From the NCBI RefSeq assembly GCF_004127445.1, contig NZ_QEXM01000045.1:1-64000 (forward strand): DNA of 64,000 nt. The letters are read 5' to 3'. The notes under the pieces were generated by a model. It saw only the letters and a program-made list of their open reading frames with translations. It was not told the DNA's origin and ran no database searches. Below, piece after piece: positions 36,172 to 45,350 of the stretch. The stretch is from Streptomyces alfalfae. Its GTDB lineage: Bacteria > Actinomycetota > Actinomycetes > Streptomycetales > Streptomycetaceae. Position numbers and translations under genes: made by a program. Within the stretch, counting starts at the first letter, position 1; each line of letters opens with the position of its first letter.

Positions 36172-38829
36172 TCACAGCCGGGGGTCGACCGCCTCCGACT
36201 CCAGCGCCAGGACCGCGAACACCGCCTCGTGGACCCGCCACAGCGGCTCGCCTGCCGCCAGGCGGTCCAGGGCTTCGAGGCCCAGCGCGTACTCCCTGAC
36301 GGCGAGCGAGCGCTTGTGGCCGAGGAAGCGCTCGCGCAGCTTCGCCAGGTTCTCCGGACGCGTGTACTCCGGTCCGTAGATGATCCGCAGGTACTCCCGG
36401 CCACGGCATTTGACACCGGGCTGCACCAGTCGCCCCTGACCGTCCCTGACCAGCGCGGCGATCGGCTTGACGACCATGCCCTCGCCGCCGCGGCTCGTCA
36501 TCTCCAGCCACCAGTCGATGCCGGCGCCGACCGACGCCTCGTCGCCGGTGTCGACGTAGAGGCGGCGGGTGGTCTGCAGCAGGCCGGTGCCGTCGTGTTC
36601 GACCATGCGGTCGATCAGGGCGAGCTGTTCGTCGTGCGGGAGAGCGGCGAGGCTGCGGCCCCGCACGGCGAGGATCTGGAACGGCGCGAGGCGCACGCCC
36701 TCCAGGCCCTTCGTCGGCCAGCAGTAGCGCCGGTAGGCCTCGGTGAACGCGGCGGCGTCCGCAGCCCGCCCCCGCTGCCTCGCGAGGAGCGCCCCCGCGT
36801 CCACGCCACGCGCCGTCGCGGCCTCCAGGGCGGCCACCGCGCCGGGGAAGACGGCTCCCGAGGCGGCGCCCACGGCCGCGTACTGGGTGCGGAGCAGGCC
36901 CGACGCCTTCAGCGACCAGGGCATCAGCTCGGCGTCGAGGAGCAGCCAGTCGGTGTCGAGCTCCTCCCAGAGCCCCGCCTCGGTGACGGCGGCGCGCAGC
37001 CGGGCCAGGATCTCCTCGGTGACGGTGGGGTCACCGAAGAAGGGGCGGCCCGTGCGGGTGTAGAGCGAACCGGTCGGGGTCCGGCCGCCACCCGGCGCGG
37101 CCGGGGCGTCCCCGACACCGAAGCGCTCGCGGGCCACGCCCGCGTCCCGGCAGACCAGGGCCACCGCGCGTGAGCCCATGTGCTTCTCCTCGCACACGAC
37201 ACGCCCGACACCGTCCCGCGCGTACGAGGCGAAGGCCTCCGCCGGGTGCTCCAGATAGCCCTCGCGCCGCGAGGTCGCGGTGGGCGCCATCGTCGGCGGC
37301 AGATACGGCAGCAGGCGCGGGTCGACGGCGAAGCGGCTCATGACCTCGAGGGCCGCCGCCGCGTTCTCCCCGCGCACGCCGACGCGGAGCCCGGTCGGCG
37401 CCTCCCCCTCCCCTACGGGGCCGAGGGCGCGGGGAAGGGTCTCCACCACGCGGCGGCCGTGCACGTCGGCGAGGTCGAGCGGCCGTCCCTCGTGGCCGCC
37501 CGGCGCCTCCGCGCGCAGCGGCTTGGCCGGTTCGTACCAGACGCGCTCCGCGGGGACGTCGACCAGCTCGCGCTCCGGCCAGCGCAGCGCGGTCAGCCTG
37601 CCGCCGAACACAGCGCCGGTGTCCAGGCAGATCGTGTTGTTCAGCCAGGAGGCGGTGGGCACCGGGGTGTGGCCGTACACCACGGCGGCGCGGCCTCGGT
37701 AGTCCTCCGCCCACGGATAGCGCACGGGCAGGCCGAACTCGTCGGTCTCGCCGGTGGTGTCGCCGTACAGCGCGTGCGAGCGCACCCGGCCCGAGGTGCG
37801 CCCGTGGTACTTCTCGGGCAGGCCGGCATGGCAGACGACGAGCTTCCCGCCGTCCAGGACATAGTGCGAGACGAGGCCGTCCACGAACTCCCGCACCCGG
37901 GTGCGGAACTCCTCGCTCTCCCCCTCCAGCTGCTCGATGGTCTCGGCGAGGCCGTGGGTGCGCTGGACGCCCCGGCCCTTGAGGTAACGGCCGAGCTTGT
38001 TCTCGTGGTTCCCGGGCACGCACAGGGCGGTGCCCGCGCCGACCATGCCCATCACGCGGCGCAGCACGCCCGGGGTGTCCGGACCCCGGTCGACGAGGTC
38101 GCCGACGAACACGGCCGTGCGGCCCTCGGGGTGCGCGCCGTTCACGTAGCCGAGCTTGCCGAGCAGCAGCTCCAGTTCGGCGGCGCAGCCGTGGATGTCA
38201 CCGATGATGTCGAAGGGGCCGGTGAGGTGGGTGAGGTCGTTGTACCGCTTCTCGGTGACGATCGAGGCGCCGTCGATCTCCTCGGCCCCGCGCAGGACGT
38301 GCACCTTCCGGAAACCCTCACGCTCCAGGTGCTTGAGGGAGCGCCGCAGTTCGCTCCGGTGGCGCTGGATGACCCGGCGCGGCATCCCCGCCCGGTCCTC
38401 GCGCGCCGCGTTGCGCGCCGCGCAGACCTCTTCGGGCACGTCGAGCACGATCGCGATCGGCAGGACGTCGTGCTCCCTGGCCAGCCGGATGAGCTGCTTG
38501 CGGCTCTCGCTCTGCACGTTGGTCGCGTCGACGACCGTGCGTCGCCCGGCGGCGAGGCGCTTGCCCGCGATGTAGTGCAGCACGTCGAAGGCGTCGCCGC
38601 TCGCGCTCTGGTCGTTCTCGTCGTCGGCGACGAGCCCGCGGCAGAAGTCGCTGGATATGACCTCGGTGGCCGTGAAGTGCCGACGCGCGAACGTGGACTT
38701 GCCCGATCCCGTGGCGCCGATCAGCACGACGAGGGACAGGTCGGTGACGGGGAGCCTCCGCCCGGGGCGGGGGGCCACGACGGCCTCCGGTTCGCTCGCG
38801 CGGTCGCGGCCTTCGCTGTGGTCCGTCAT
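36172..38829 (-). CDS. pnkp: Polynucleotide kinase-phosphatase-ligase (bacterial Pnkp)
   Basis: An 885-residue three-domain RNA repair enzyme. Residues about 30-190 are the 5'-OH kinase (Walker A GATGSGKST at 38-46). Residues about 205-500 are a metallophosphoesterase for 2',3'-cyclic ends (GDIHGC at 210-215, VGDLVDRGPDT, PGNHENKL). Residues about 505-885 are the adenylyltransferase ligase, with the motif-I Lys in CEEKHMGSRA (K549). In bacterial Pnkp/Hen1 systems the ligase domain needs the N-terminal domain of Hen1 for activity, and that gene is upstream and overlaps by ATGA. The pair repairs RNAs such as tRNAs cut by ribotoxins. Length and motif order match the family. Confidence 0.95.
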   Translation of the reverse strand: MTDHSEGRDRASEPEAVVAPRPGRRLPVTDLSLVVLIGATGSGKSTFARRHFTATEVISSDFCRGLVADDENDQSASGDAFDVLHYIAGKRLAAGRRTVVDATNVQSESRKQLIRLAREHDVLPIAIVLDVPEEVCAARNAAREDRAGMPRRVIQRHRSELRRSLKHLEREGFRKVHVLRGAEEIDGASIVTEKRYNDLTHLTGPFDIIGDIHGCAAELELLLGKLGYVNGAHPEGRTAVFVGDLVDRGPDTPGVLRRVMGMVGAGTALCVPGNHENKLGRYLKGRGVQRTHGLAETIEQLEGESEEFRTRVREFVDGLVSHYVLDGGKLVVCHAGLPEKYHGRTSGRVRSHALYGDTTGETDEFGLPVRYPWAEDYRGRAAVVYGHTPVPTASWLNNTICLDTGAVFGGRLTALRWPERELVDVPAERVWYEPAKPLRAEAPGGHEGRPLDLADVHGRRVVETLPRALGPVGEGEAPTGLRVGVRGENAAAALEVMSRFAVDPRLLPYLPPTMAPTATSRREGYLEHPAEAFASYARDGVGRVVCEEKHMGSRAVALVCRDAGVARERFGVGDAPAAPGGGRTPTGSLYTRTGRPFFGDPTVTEEILARLRAAVTEAGLWEELDTDWLLLDAELMPWSLKASGLLRTQYAAVGAASGAVFPGAVAALEAATARGVDAGALLARQRGRAADAAAFTEAYRRYCWPTKGLEGVRLAPFQILAVRGRSLAALPHDEQLALIDRMVEHDGTGLLQTTRRLYVDTGDEASVGAGIDWWLEMTSRGGEGMVVKPIAALVRDGQGRLVQPGVKCRGREYLRIIYGPEYTRPENLAKLRERFLGHKRSLAVREYALGLEALDRLAAGEPLWRVHEAVFAVLALESEAVDPRL

Positions 38830-40334
38830 GCCGCCTTCACTCCCTTGACACCGTCGTCCTTGCCGCCGCGCACCCCGTCGGTGCGCGTGAAGACCGCCAT
38901 CTGGGTCGGCGGGCCCACCTCGGGGTCGTCGTCGCCCACGGGGACGAACTCCACCCCGTACCCGTGCCGCACGGCGACCTCGGCCGCCCAGGCGCGGAAC
39001 TCCCCGCGGGTCCATTCGAAGCGGTGGTCGCCGTGGCGGGTGTGGCCCGCGGGGAGGGTCTCCCAGCGGACGTTGTACTCGACGTTCGGCGTCGTCACCA
39101 GGACGGCGCGGGGCCGCGCGGAGCCGAACACCGCGTACTCCAGGGCCGGCAGGCGCTCCACGTCCACGTGCTCGATGACCTCGCTGAGCACCGCCGCGTC
39201 ATACCCCTTGAGCCGCTTGTCCGTGTACGCGAGCGAGCCCTGGAGCAGTCTCACCCGCTCGGCCCGGCGCTCGCCCATGCGGTCCAGCTTCAGCCGGCGC
39301 GAGGCGAGCGTCAGCGCGCGCATCGACACGTCGACCCCGACGATCTCGGTGAACCGGACGTCCTTGAGCAGCGCCTGCACCAACTGGCCCTGACCACACC
39401 CGAGGTCGAGGACACGGCGGGCGTCGGCCTCGGTCAGCGCGGCGAGGATCGCCTCACGGCGGCGCACGGCGAGCGGCACCGGAGCCTCCTCCGTGTCGCT
39501 CCCCTCGTCGACGGCGTTGTCGATCTCCTCCACGTCGGAGTCGTCGGCCTCGGCGAGCCGCACCAGTTCGAGCCGTTCCGTCGCCGCGCGGGTCAGGGAC
39601 CAGCGCCGCGAGAGGTAGCGGCTGGTGATGAGGGCCTGCTCCGGGTGGTTCGCGAGCCAGCCCTCACCGGCCCTGAGCAGCTTGTCGACCTCGTCGGCGG
39701 AGACCCAGTAGTGCTTGGCGTCGTCGAGGACGGGCAGCAGCACATACAGGTGCCGAAGGGCCTCGCCCACGGTCAGCGTGCCGTCCGGCACGTCGAGCAC
39801 GAGGCGGACGTACCGCGAGTCGCCCCACTCGGGGAACCGCTCGTCCAGCGGGACGGGCTCCGCCGACACCGACCAGCCCAGCGGCTCGAAGAGACTCCGC
39901 ACCAGCGTGACACCGCCTCGCGCGGGCAGCGCCGGCACCTCCACGCTCAGCGGCAGCCGCCGCCCGGCCAGCTCGGGCCGCGCCTTGCACACGTCACGCA
40001 TCGCGCTGGAGAACACCGCGCTGAGCGCCACGGCCAGGAGCGAGGAGGCCGCGTACGGCCGGTCGTTCACGTACTGCGCGAGAGCCGCGTCGGGCGCACC
40101 GCCCCGCCCCTGTCCCTTGCCCTTCCCCTTGCCGCGCCGCACGAGCGCGATGGGGTCGACCTCCAGGAGCAGCGCGGCCGTGCACCGCTCGGCCGTCGCC
40201 TCGGGGTAGAGGACGTGCGCGGTGCCATAGGAGGTGGAGAACGCCTGCGCCTTGTCGGGATGCTTGTGCAGCAGGAACCCGAGGTCGGTCGCGGGGCGTT
40301 CGGGGGTGCCGGTGGTGGTGACGGTAAGGAACAC
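38826..40334 (-). CDS. hen1: 3'-terminal RNA ribose 2'-O-methyltransferase Hen1
   Basis: A 502-residue protein. Residues 1-245 are the bacterial Hen1 N-terminal domain, which activates Pnkp's ligase. Residues about 290-490 are the SAM-dependent methyltransferase (VLDLGCGQGQLVQALL from 308, and the metal site SEVIEHVD, with Glu and His at 385-389). It methylates the 2'-OH at the cut before sealing, so the repaired RNA resists a second cleavage at that site. A Lys/Gly-rich linker (KGKGKGQGRGG, about 69-79) is unusual. The GTG start (40334) opens on the FLTVTTTG strand typical of the family. Confidence 0.95.
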   Translation of the reverse strand: MFLTVTTTGTPERPATDLGFLLHKHPDKAQAFSTSYGTAHVLYPEATAERCTAALLLEVDPIALVRRGKGKGKGQGRGGAPDAALAQYVNDRPYAASSLLAVALSAVFSSAMRDVCKARPELAGRRLPLSVEVPALPARGGVTLVRSLFEPLGWSVSAEPVPLDERFPEWGDSRYVRLVLDVPDGTLTVGEALRHLYVLLPVLDDAKHYWVSADEVDKLLRAGEGWLANHPEQALITSRYLSRRWSLTRAATERLELVRLAEADDSDVEEIDNAVDEGSDTEEAPVPLAVRRREAILAALTEADARRVLDLGCGQGQLVQALLKDVRFTEIVGVDVSMRALTLASRRLKLDRMGERRAERVRLLQGSLAYTDKRLKGYDAAVLSEVIEHVDVERLPALEYAVFGSARPRAVLVTTPNVEYNVRWETLPAGHTRHGDHRFEWTRGEFRAWAAEVAVRHGYGVEFVPVGDDDPEVGPPTQMAVFTRTDGVRGGKDDGVKGVKAA

Positions 40335-40799
40335 GGTGAGTGGGCCTCGAAACGGGGTCTGAGCCGCGGTGCGCGGCGGACGTCCGGCGCGGCGCACCCA
40401 AGTGCCCCCGGACCAGTGCCCCTGGACCGGACGCCGATGAGCCGCGGCGGTGGAGGTGCGTGCCTGCCGTCGACCACGGCGGAACGCCTCTTCAACGTAC
40501 AGCGATCATCACCGGCACACCCCGGAATTTCCCCTCGCCCGCGCCCGGACCATGCCGGTCGCCCATGCCGGTCATTCTTGTCCGGACCAGGCCGGTCGCC
40601 CGTACCTGGGCCATGCCCCGTCGGGGGCGTGCGCCCCCCGGCGGAAAACGCGGGAGGTGTGGTGGGCTCTTGTCCTCCGCGCGCACCGTGTGCGCTCCCC
40701 GTGAGACGTTCGGGCGGCCCGCACGATGGTGATACGCCAGTTGACAGTCCTACTCTCCCGCGTGTTCCCGCGCGCGGCATCGCAGAGGAGTGTGATCGT
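40335..40799. other. 465-bp gap upstream of hen1
   Basis: It contains a direct repeat of GGACCAKGCCGGTCGCCCRT at 40547 and 40584. TTGACA at 40741 could be a -35 for the rightward gene, although no good -10 follows. Open frames here are Arg/Pro-rich and not family-like. Confidence 0.45.
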
Positions 40800-41333
40800 A
40801 TGGCGTCGTTCGACACGGGGCGGCTGTGCGCGATCGTCAAGATCCTGGACAAGGCGAGCAGTCATCTCCGCCTGGCGGCCCGGGAGTGCGCGGTCCCGGG
40901 CGCCGCGAGCGCCGCGCCTGTCGCGACGTCCGTGCCCACCGCGCCTACCGCGAAAGCCGTAACCGCAGCGACCTCCGCGCCCGCGCAGGCAGCACCGGCC
41001 GCATCCACCGCACCGGCCGCCGACCAGGCGGCCTCGGCCATCGTGGCGCTCCTGCGTGTCTCGGAGCACGCGTCGAGCGGCGTACGGAGGGCGCTGGTGC
41101 ACATCCGCAACGGCGAGGCGCAGCGGGCCAGGGACGAGCTGGCCACGGCACGCGTCGAGCCGTCCGGCGCCGCTCTCGTCCCCGCGGGCATCGCGCAGCC
41201 GCTGCCCCCGCGCGTGACCACCGCGCTGCACCTGATGCTGGGCATCACCGGCTTCTTCCCCTCCGAGACGGAACAGGTCCTCGCCAGGGCCGCCGTGCCA
41301 CCGGCGGCCCGGCGGTACGCCGCCGTCCACTGA
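40800..41333 (+). CDS. Hypothetical protein with Ala/Pro-rich linker
   Basis: A 177-residue soluble protein of unknown function. It has a helical N-terminal part (LCAIVKILDKASSHLRLAAR), then an Ala/Pro/Thr linker of about 45 residues that is low-complexity, then a helical C-terminal part (AIVALLRVSEHASSGVRRAL) ending LMLGITGFFPSETEQVLARA. The ATG has GAGGAG about 9 bp upstream. Third-position GC and the ribosome-binding site support a real gene. I do not recognise the family. Confidence 0.65.
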   Translation: MASFDTGRLCAIVKILDKASSHLRLAARECAVPGAASAAPVATSVPTAPTAKAVTAATSAPAQAAPAASTAPAADQAASAIVALLRVSEHASSGVRRALVHIRNGEAQRARDELATARVEPSGAALVPAGIAQPLPPRVTTALHLMLGITGFFPSETEQVLARAAVPPAARRYAAVH

Positions 41334-41392
41334 CGCCGCGGGCGGGGCGCTGTGCGCCGGGGGTGGCCGCCGGGCGCTGGAGGGGCGCGTCC

Positions 41393-41414
41393 GGCGGCCA
41401 CGTCTGTGGCCGCC
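41393..41414. terminator. Hairpin between converging genes
   Basis: GGCGGCCAC (41393-41401) pairs with GTGGCCGCC (41406-41414) around a GTCT loop, between the hypothetical gene and the luciferase-like oxidoreductase. Confidence 0.65.
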
Positions 41415-41466
41415 CCTCGTGGGGCCCGATCCCGGGCCAGGGGCAGGGCCAGAGCCAGGGCCAGGC

Positions 41467-42390
41467 CTAGGACAGCTGTGACTGGACCTGGGAGGAGATG
41501 AGCTCCAGGTGGTCCAGGTCGGTCAGGTCCAGGCACTGGAGATAGATGCGGCTCGCGCCGATCGCCTCGTACCGCCCGATCTTGTCGACGACCTCGGCGG
41601 GCGAACCGGCCAGGCCGTTGGCCTTGAGCTCGTCCACCTCACGGCCGATCGCCGCCGCCCGCCGGGCCACCTCGGCGTCGTCCTTGCCGACGCAGGCGAC
41701 GAGCGCGCTGGAGTACACCAGGTCGCCGCCCCTGCGCCCCGCCTCCTCCGCCGCCGCGCGGACCCGTCCGAACTGCCGCTCGCTGTCCTCCAGGGAGGCG
41801 AACGGGATGTTGAACTCGTCCGCGTACCGAGCGGCGAGGCGCGGGGTGCGCTGAGCCCCGTGGCCGCCGATCAGGACCGGCACCTTGCCCTGCGCGGGCT
41901 TGGGCAGGGCCGGGGAGTCGGTGAGCTGGTAGTGCTTGCCCTCGAACGTGAAGGTCTTGCCCTCCTCCGTCGCCCACAGGCCGGTGACGATCGCGAGCTG
42001 CTCCTCCAGGCGGGCGAACTTCTCCTTGGGGAAGGGGATGCCGTATGCCCGGTGCTCCTCCTCGAACCAGCCCGCGCCCAGCCCCAGTTCGACCCGGCCG
42101 CCCGACATCTGGTCGACCTGCGCCACCTGGATGGCCAGGACCCCCGGCAGCCGGAACGTGCCCGCCGTCATCAGCGTGCCCAGCCGGATCCGCTTGGTCT
42201 CCCGCGCCAGCCCGGCCAGCGTGATCCACGCGTCCGTGGGCCCCGGCAGACCGTCCGACGACCCCATGCGGAGATAGTGGTCGGAGCGGAAGAAGGCGTC
42301 GAAGCCGAGGTCCTCGGTGGCCTTGGCGACGGTGAGCAGGGTGTCGTAGGTCGCCCCTTGCTGGGGTTCCGTGAAAATTCGAAGATCCAT
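41467..42390 (-). CDS. LLM class F420-dependent oxidoreductase
   Basis: A 307-residue luciferase-like monooxygenase-fold protein, of the group that mostly uses coenzyme F420 in actinobacteria. It has DAFFRSDHYLRMG, LGTLMTAGTFRLPGVLAIQV, GRVELGLGAGWFEEEHRAYG and PVLIGGHGAQRTPRLAARYA, the last being a flavin/F420 phosphate-binding segment. It opens MDLRIFTEPQQGATYDTLLT. It is monocistronic and its substrate is unknown. Confidence 0.9.
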   Translation of the reverse strand: MDLRIFTEPQQGATYDTLLTVAKATEDLGFDAFFRSDHYLRMGSSDGLPGPTDAWITLAGLARETKRIRLGTLMTAGTFRLPGVLAIQVAQVDQMSGGRVELGLGAGWFEEEHRAYGIPFPKEKFARLEEQLAIVTGLWATEEGKTFTFEGKHYQLTDSPALPKPAQGKVPVLIGGHGAQRTPRLAARYADEFNIPFASLEDSERQFGRVRAAAEEAGRRGGDLVYSSALVACVGKDDAEVARRAAAIGREVDELKANGLAGSPAEVVDKIGRYEAIGASRIYLQCLDLTDLDHLELISSQVQSQLS

Positions 42391-42735
42391 GGCTCCATCC
42401 TGCCCGCTCGTGCGCCCCTCGGCCCTGCCGGTTCCGCCGGACGTCCGCCGCGCCGGTCGGGTGAGAACGGGGCGGCGCGGCGACCGGGACGCGCCTCGCC
42501 TGCCCGGTGGGCCGGCGCACCCGATCCGTCCGCCGGCGCGGCATCCGGCGCGGCGGGCCCCCACACACGCCGCCCCCGGTGCCCATATCCACACACTCCC
42601 CCGCCCCGCACCCGTATCCACACGCATGGCCGTCCCGCGCCCACGCCCGCCCGCGCGCCCATGCGACCCCGCGCGCCCCGCGCGCCCCCGCGCTCGCCGA
42701 GCCGCTCCGCCACCGCCCCACACCCGACGCCGCCC
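42391..42735. other. 345-bp gap, C-rich, no gene seen
   Basis: A strongly C-rich plus strand with two copies of a TATCCACAC segment near 42586 and 42614. Open frames are Pro/Arg-rich. It must include the promoter of the leftward oxidoreductase gene, but I cannot pick one out. Confidence 0.4.
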
Positions 42736-43218
42736 TCACGACGACCCCGCCGCCGAGCCGGCCTCGGGAAGGCGCTGTTCCCGCACCGCGAGTCTGCGCA
42801 GCATCTCGAGGACCCGGTCCCTGGACTCGTCGGCGGCGTCGATCGCCTCCATGCACTGCCAATAGCCCCCCTCCTCGGCGGCACCCATGGCTACGCCGAC
42901 GAGCGCGATGCCGACATCCCCCAGAAGCCCGTCGAGTGCGAGCAGCGCCTCCTGGGTGTCGCCGATCCGCGACAACCGCGCCGCTCTTATGTCCTCGGTC
43001 CCGAGACCCGGGGCGTCGAGCATCGCGCAGGCCCTGCCGCCGACCTCGCTCAGGCCCAGCGCCTCGCCCCGTAACTCCACAGGCCCCGCGACGGCGAGGC
43101 GGCTGCCGATCGCCTGCGCGAGCGCCTGGGACTGCCAGACCTCCGCGACCACGCCGACCGGGTCCTCGCACCGCGCGAGGGCGCGCCGGTTCGCCTCGAT
43201 GAGCCGCATCGCGTCCAT
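42736..43218 (-). CDS. DUF6099-like protein
   Basis: A 160-residue Streptomyces protein resembling what I recall as DUF6099. It opens MDAMRLIEANRRALARCEDP and carries SQALAQAIGSRLAVAGPVEL, EALLALDGLLGDVGIALVGV and YWQCMEAIDAADESRDRV. All-helical, no signal or membrane segment, function unknown. I chose the Met at 43218; upstream in-frame codons give a Gly/Ser tail unlike the family. Confidence 0.7.
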   Translation of the reverse strand: MDAMRLIEANRRALARCEDPVGVVAEVWQSQALAQAIGSRLAVAGPVELRGEALGLSEVGGRACAMLDAPGLGTEDIRAARLSRIGDTQEALLALDGLLGDVGIALVGVAMGAAEEGGYWQCMEAIDAADESRDRVLEMLRRLAVREQRLPEAGSAAGSS

Positions 43219-43414
43219 GAGCCACCCCCATCCATCCCGCGCGCATTCGCCGCACGTCCCGCCCGAACTTCCGCGTCCACTACCCAGAGTGATACTCATC
43301 CGGGCGAAAAGCCAGGGGAGACCGGAAATCTGTGGACAACTCCGCGAGTTTGGACAAGTCGTTGACTCCGGAGAGTGACGAAAGTGTGCGGAGCGGTTCC
43401 GGCGAGGGGAGCTT

Positions 43415-43771
43415 TCAGGCTTCCGGAGCCGGAAACCGCCGCTCGTTCCTGTCGATCTTCGCGTCGAGCGCGGCCAGCGGATCGATCCCCAGGACCTCGC
43501 AGAACTGGAGCAGATAGGCGAGGACGTCGGCGACCTCGTCCGCCACCCGGTGCGCCGAGTCGGGGCTCGCCATCACGCGCGCCGACTCCTCCGGCGTCAA
43601 CCACTGGAAGATCTCCACCAGTTCCGAGGCCTCCACGCTCAGCGCGGCGGCCAGGTTCTTCGGGGTGTGGTAGCGCCCCCAGTCACGGGCCGCCGCGAAC
43701 TCGGCAAGCCTCCGCTGCAGCCCGGCGACATCACGCCGCGCCGCGCGCTCTCCCTCGTGTTCCTCTGTCAC
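43415..43771 (-). CDS. MazG-like nucleotide pyrophosphohydrolase
   Basis: A 118-residue all-alpha NTP pyrophosphohydrolase of the MazG/dCTPase group. The metal-binding helices are EASELVEIFQWLT (Glu pairs) and DEVADVLAYLLQFCEVLGID. It would hydrolyse a (deoxy)nucleoside triphosphate to the monophosphate. The GTG start overlaps the stop of the upstream ATPase gene by 4 bp (GTGA), so the two proteins are made together, which is an unusual pairing worth noting. Confidence 0.9.
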   Translation of the reverse strand: MTEEHEGERAARRDVAGLQRRLAEFAAARDWGRYHTPKNLAAALSVEASELVEIFQWLTPEESARVMASPDSAHRVADEVADVLAYLLQFCEVLGIDPLAALDAKIDRNERRFPAPEA

Positions 43772-45201
43772 GGCTCAAGGTCTACCACCGAGGCGTCGGT
43801 GACACGGCCCGCGGTCACGCCGTCCCCCACCGCCCCGACCAGGCGGATGTGGCCCCGTGCGCAGGTCCGCGCCGCCAGTTCGCCGAGCGCGCGGAACTGC
43901 CGCGCGTCCAGGCGGTGGTCGAGTCCGTCGGCGAGGACCGTGAGGGTCTGGCAGGCCTGCGGCACCTCGGCCGCCGGGTCGACGGCGAGGACTCCGGGAC
44001 CGGTGAGCAGGACCAACGCCAGGGCGAGGTAGCGCAGCTCGCCGTCGCCGAGGCGCGCGAGCGGGGTGCGCACGCCGTCCCCGCGGTCGACGTAGGCGGC
44101 GACCGCGCCGTCCTCCGCCTCCTCGGCGACGACGTCGGCGACCCGCCCCGCGAAGCCGTCGCGCACGGCCGAGACGAGCGCCGCGTGCCGCACCGCGCAC
44201 TCGGCCCGGGTGCGCCACAGCACCTCGGCGAGGTTGTCGCAGCCGCCGAGGAGACGGCCCGAGCCGACGCGTCCGGCGGGCACCGGGGCGCGCATCCGGC
44301 CGGGCCGCGGGTCGCAGGCGAACGCCGAGCGCAGGGCGACCACGACCTGTTCGGCGGCGGCGAGCACCAGCCGCTGCCCTTTGGTCGAGCCGGCCACGCG
44401 CAGCGGTACGAGCGCCGTGCCGAGCCGGTCGTCCGGCATCGGGGCCCGCGTCACGGGGGCCGTGCCCGCGGTGTGCCAGGCCGCCTGGACCACCGGCCGC
44501 TCCGGGTCACGCAGCGCGGTCTCCAGGAGGACGAGGCCGTCACGGGTCAGCCGCTCGCCCACGACGCGGAGTTCGGGCTCGGCCTGGACGGCGAGGTCGA
44601 GGCGGACGGTGCCCGCGGGCCCGTCGACCGAGCAGCCGATGTGGAAGCCGCGCCGCCGCTGGGTGTCGGCGCGGGCGCGCTCCGGCACGCAGGCCACGGG
44701 GTCGTCGAAGACCTCGGCCAGTTCGGCTCCCGCGCCGAGCCGCGCGAGGGCCTCGTACGCGCGCAGGGCGCTGGACTTGCCGCTGCCGCTGGGGCCCCTG
44801 ACGAGGGTCAGCGGGCCGAGCGGGATGACCGCGCCCCGGTGCCCGGCGAAGGCGGAGAGACGCAGCTCGACCACGTGCGGCCGGTCTCCGCCGGTCGGCG
44901 GCCAAGGGGCCGCCACCGTAGGCGAGCCCGTCACATGAACCCCACCAGGGGACTCCGCCGGGCCCCCACCGAGTGAGCCCGAGGGAACCCCACCGGGTGA
45001 GTCCGGAGGGACCCCACCGGGCATGCCCGGAAGGACCCCACCGAGTGAGCCCGGAGAGGCCCCACCGGATGAGCCCGAGGGAACCCCACCGGGCATGCCC
45101 GGAAAAGCCCCGCCCCGTGAGTCCGAGGGAACACCGGGCGCGCCCGGAAGATCCCCGCCAGGTGAGCCGGTCGTACGAACACCGTCATATGAGCCCGTCA
45201 T
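43768..45201 (-). CDS. ABC/AAA-type ATPase with octapeptide repeats
   Basis: A 477-residue protein if started at ATG 45201. Residues 23-86 are eight tandem octapeptides of the type GVPSGSLG/GVLPGMPG, encoded by a 24-bp minisatellite. The ATPase follows: VELRLSAFAGHRGAVIPLGP, Walker A GPSGSGKS (136-143), a signature-like RLGDGELRYLALALVLL, and a degenerate Walker B GVLAVDPAAE where the family normally has a Glu pair. The final part (EVPQACQTLTVLADGLDHRL) is not TOPRIM-like. A GTG at the VELRL strand could be the true start, which would put the repeats in the leader; its spacing to GGAG is poor. It is coupled to the MazG-like gene downstream. Confidence 0.75.
   Translation of the reverse strand: MTGSYDGVRTTGSPGGDLPGAPGVPSDSRGGAFPGMPGGVPSGSSGGASPGSLGGVLPGMPGGVPPDSPGGVPSGSLGGGPAESPGGVHVTGSPTVAAPWPPTGGDRPHVVELRLSAFAGHRGAVIPLGPLTLVRGPSGSGKSSALRAYEALARLGAGAELAEVFDDPVACVPERARADTQRRRGFHIGCSVDGPAGTVRLDLAVQAEPELRVVGERLTRDGLVLLETALRDPERPVVQAAWHTAGTAPVTRAPMPDDRLGTALVPLRVAGSTKGQRLVLAAAEQVVVALRSAFACDPRPGRMRAPVPAGRVGSGRLLGGCDNLAEVLWRTRAECAVRHAALVSAVRDGFAGRVADVVAEEAEDGAVAAYVDRGDGVRTPLARLGDGELRYLALALVLLTGPGVLAVDPAAEVPQACQTLTVLADGLDHRLDARQFRALGELAARTCARGHIRLVGAVGDGVTAGRVTDASVVDLEP
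44944..45135 (-). repeat. 24-bp minisatellite, eight units, in frame
   Basis: Eight consecutive 24-bp units (192 bp), each encoding a Gly-rich octapeptide on the minus strand. Alternating unit types, with GGCATGCCCGG or GGTGAGTCCGG cores, suggest expansion by pairs. Because 24 is a multiple of three, changes in copy number keep the frame. Confidence 0.85.
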
Positions 45202-45350
45202 GCCCGGAAGGTAGGCGGCGGCCGGTGCGGCGAACCGTTCCGCCCGTGCGACCTTCCTACGATCGGGCCAATACCCGGCCAAGATCCCACGCGCCGGGGG
45301 GCCACGGGCTAAGGCGGCCCGTTGTCATACCCCCGTGCGATCCTGGGCGG

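Noticed and set aside
44931..45188. Repeat-coded short proteins in other frames of the 24-bp minisatellite
   Set aside because: A 24-bp unit stays open in several frames. Only the frame leading into the ATPase joins a real domain.
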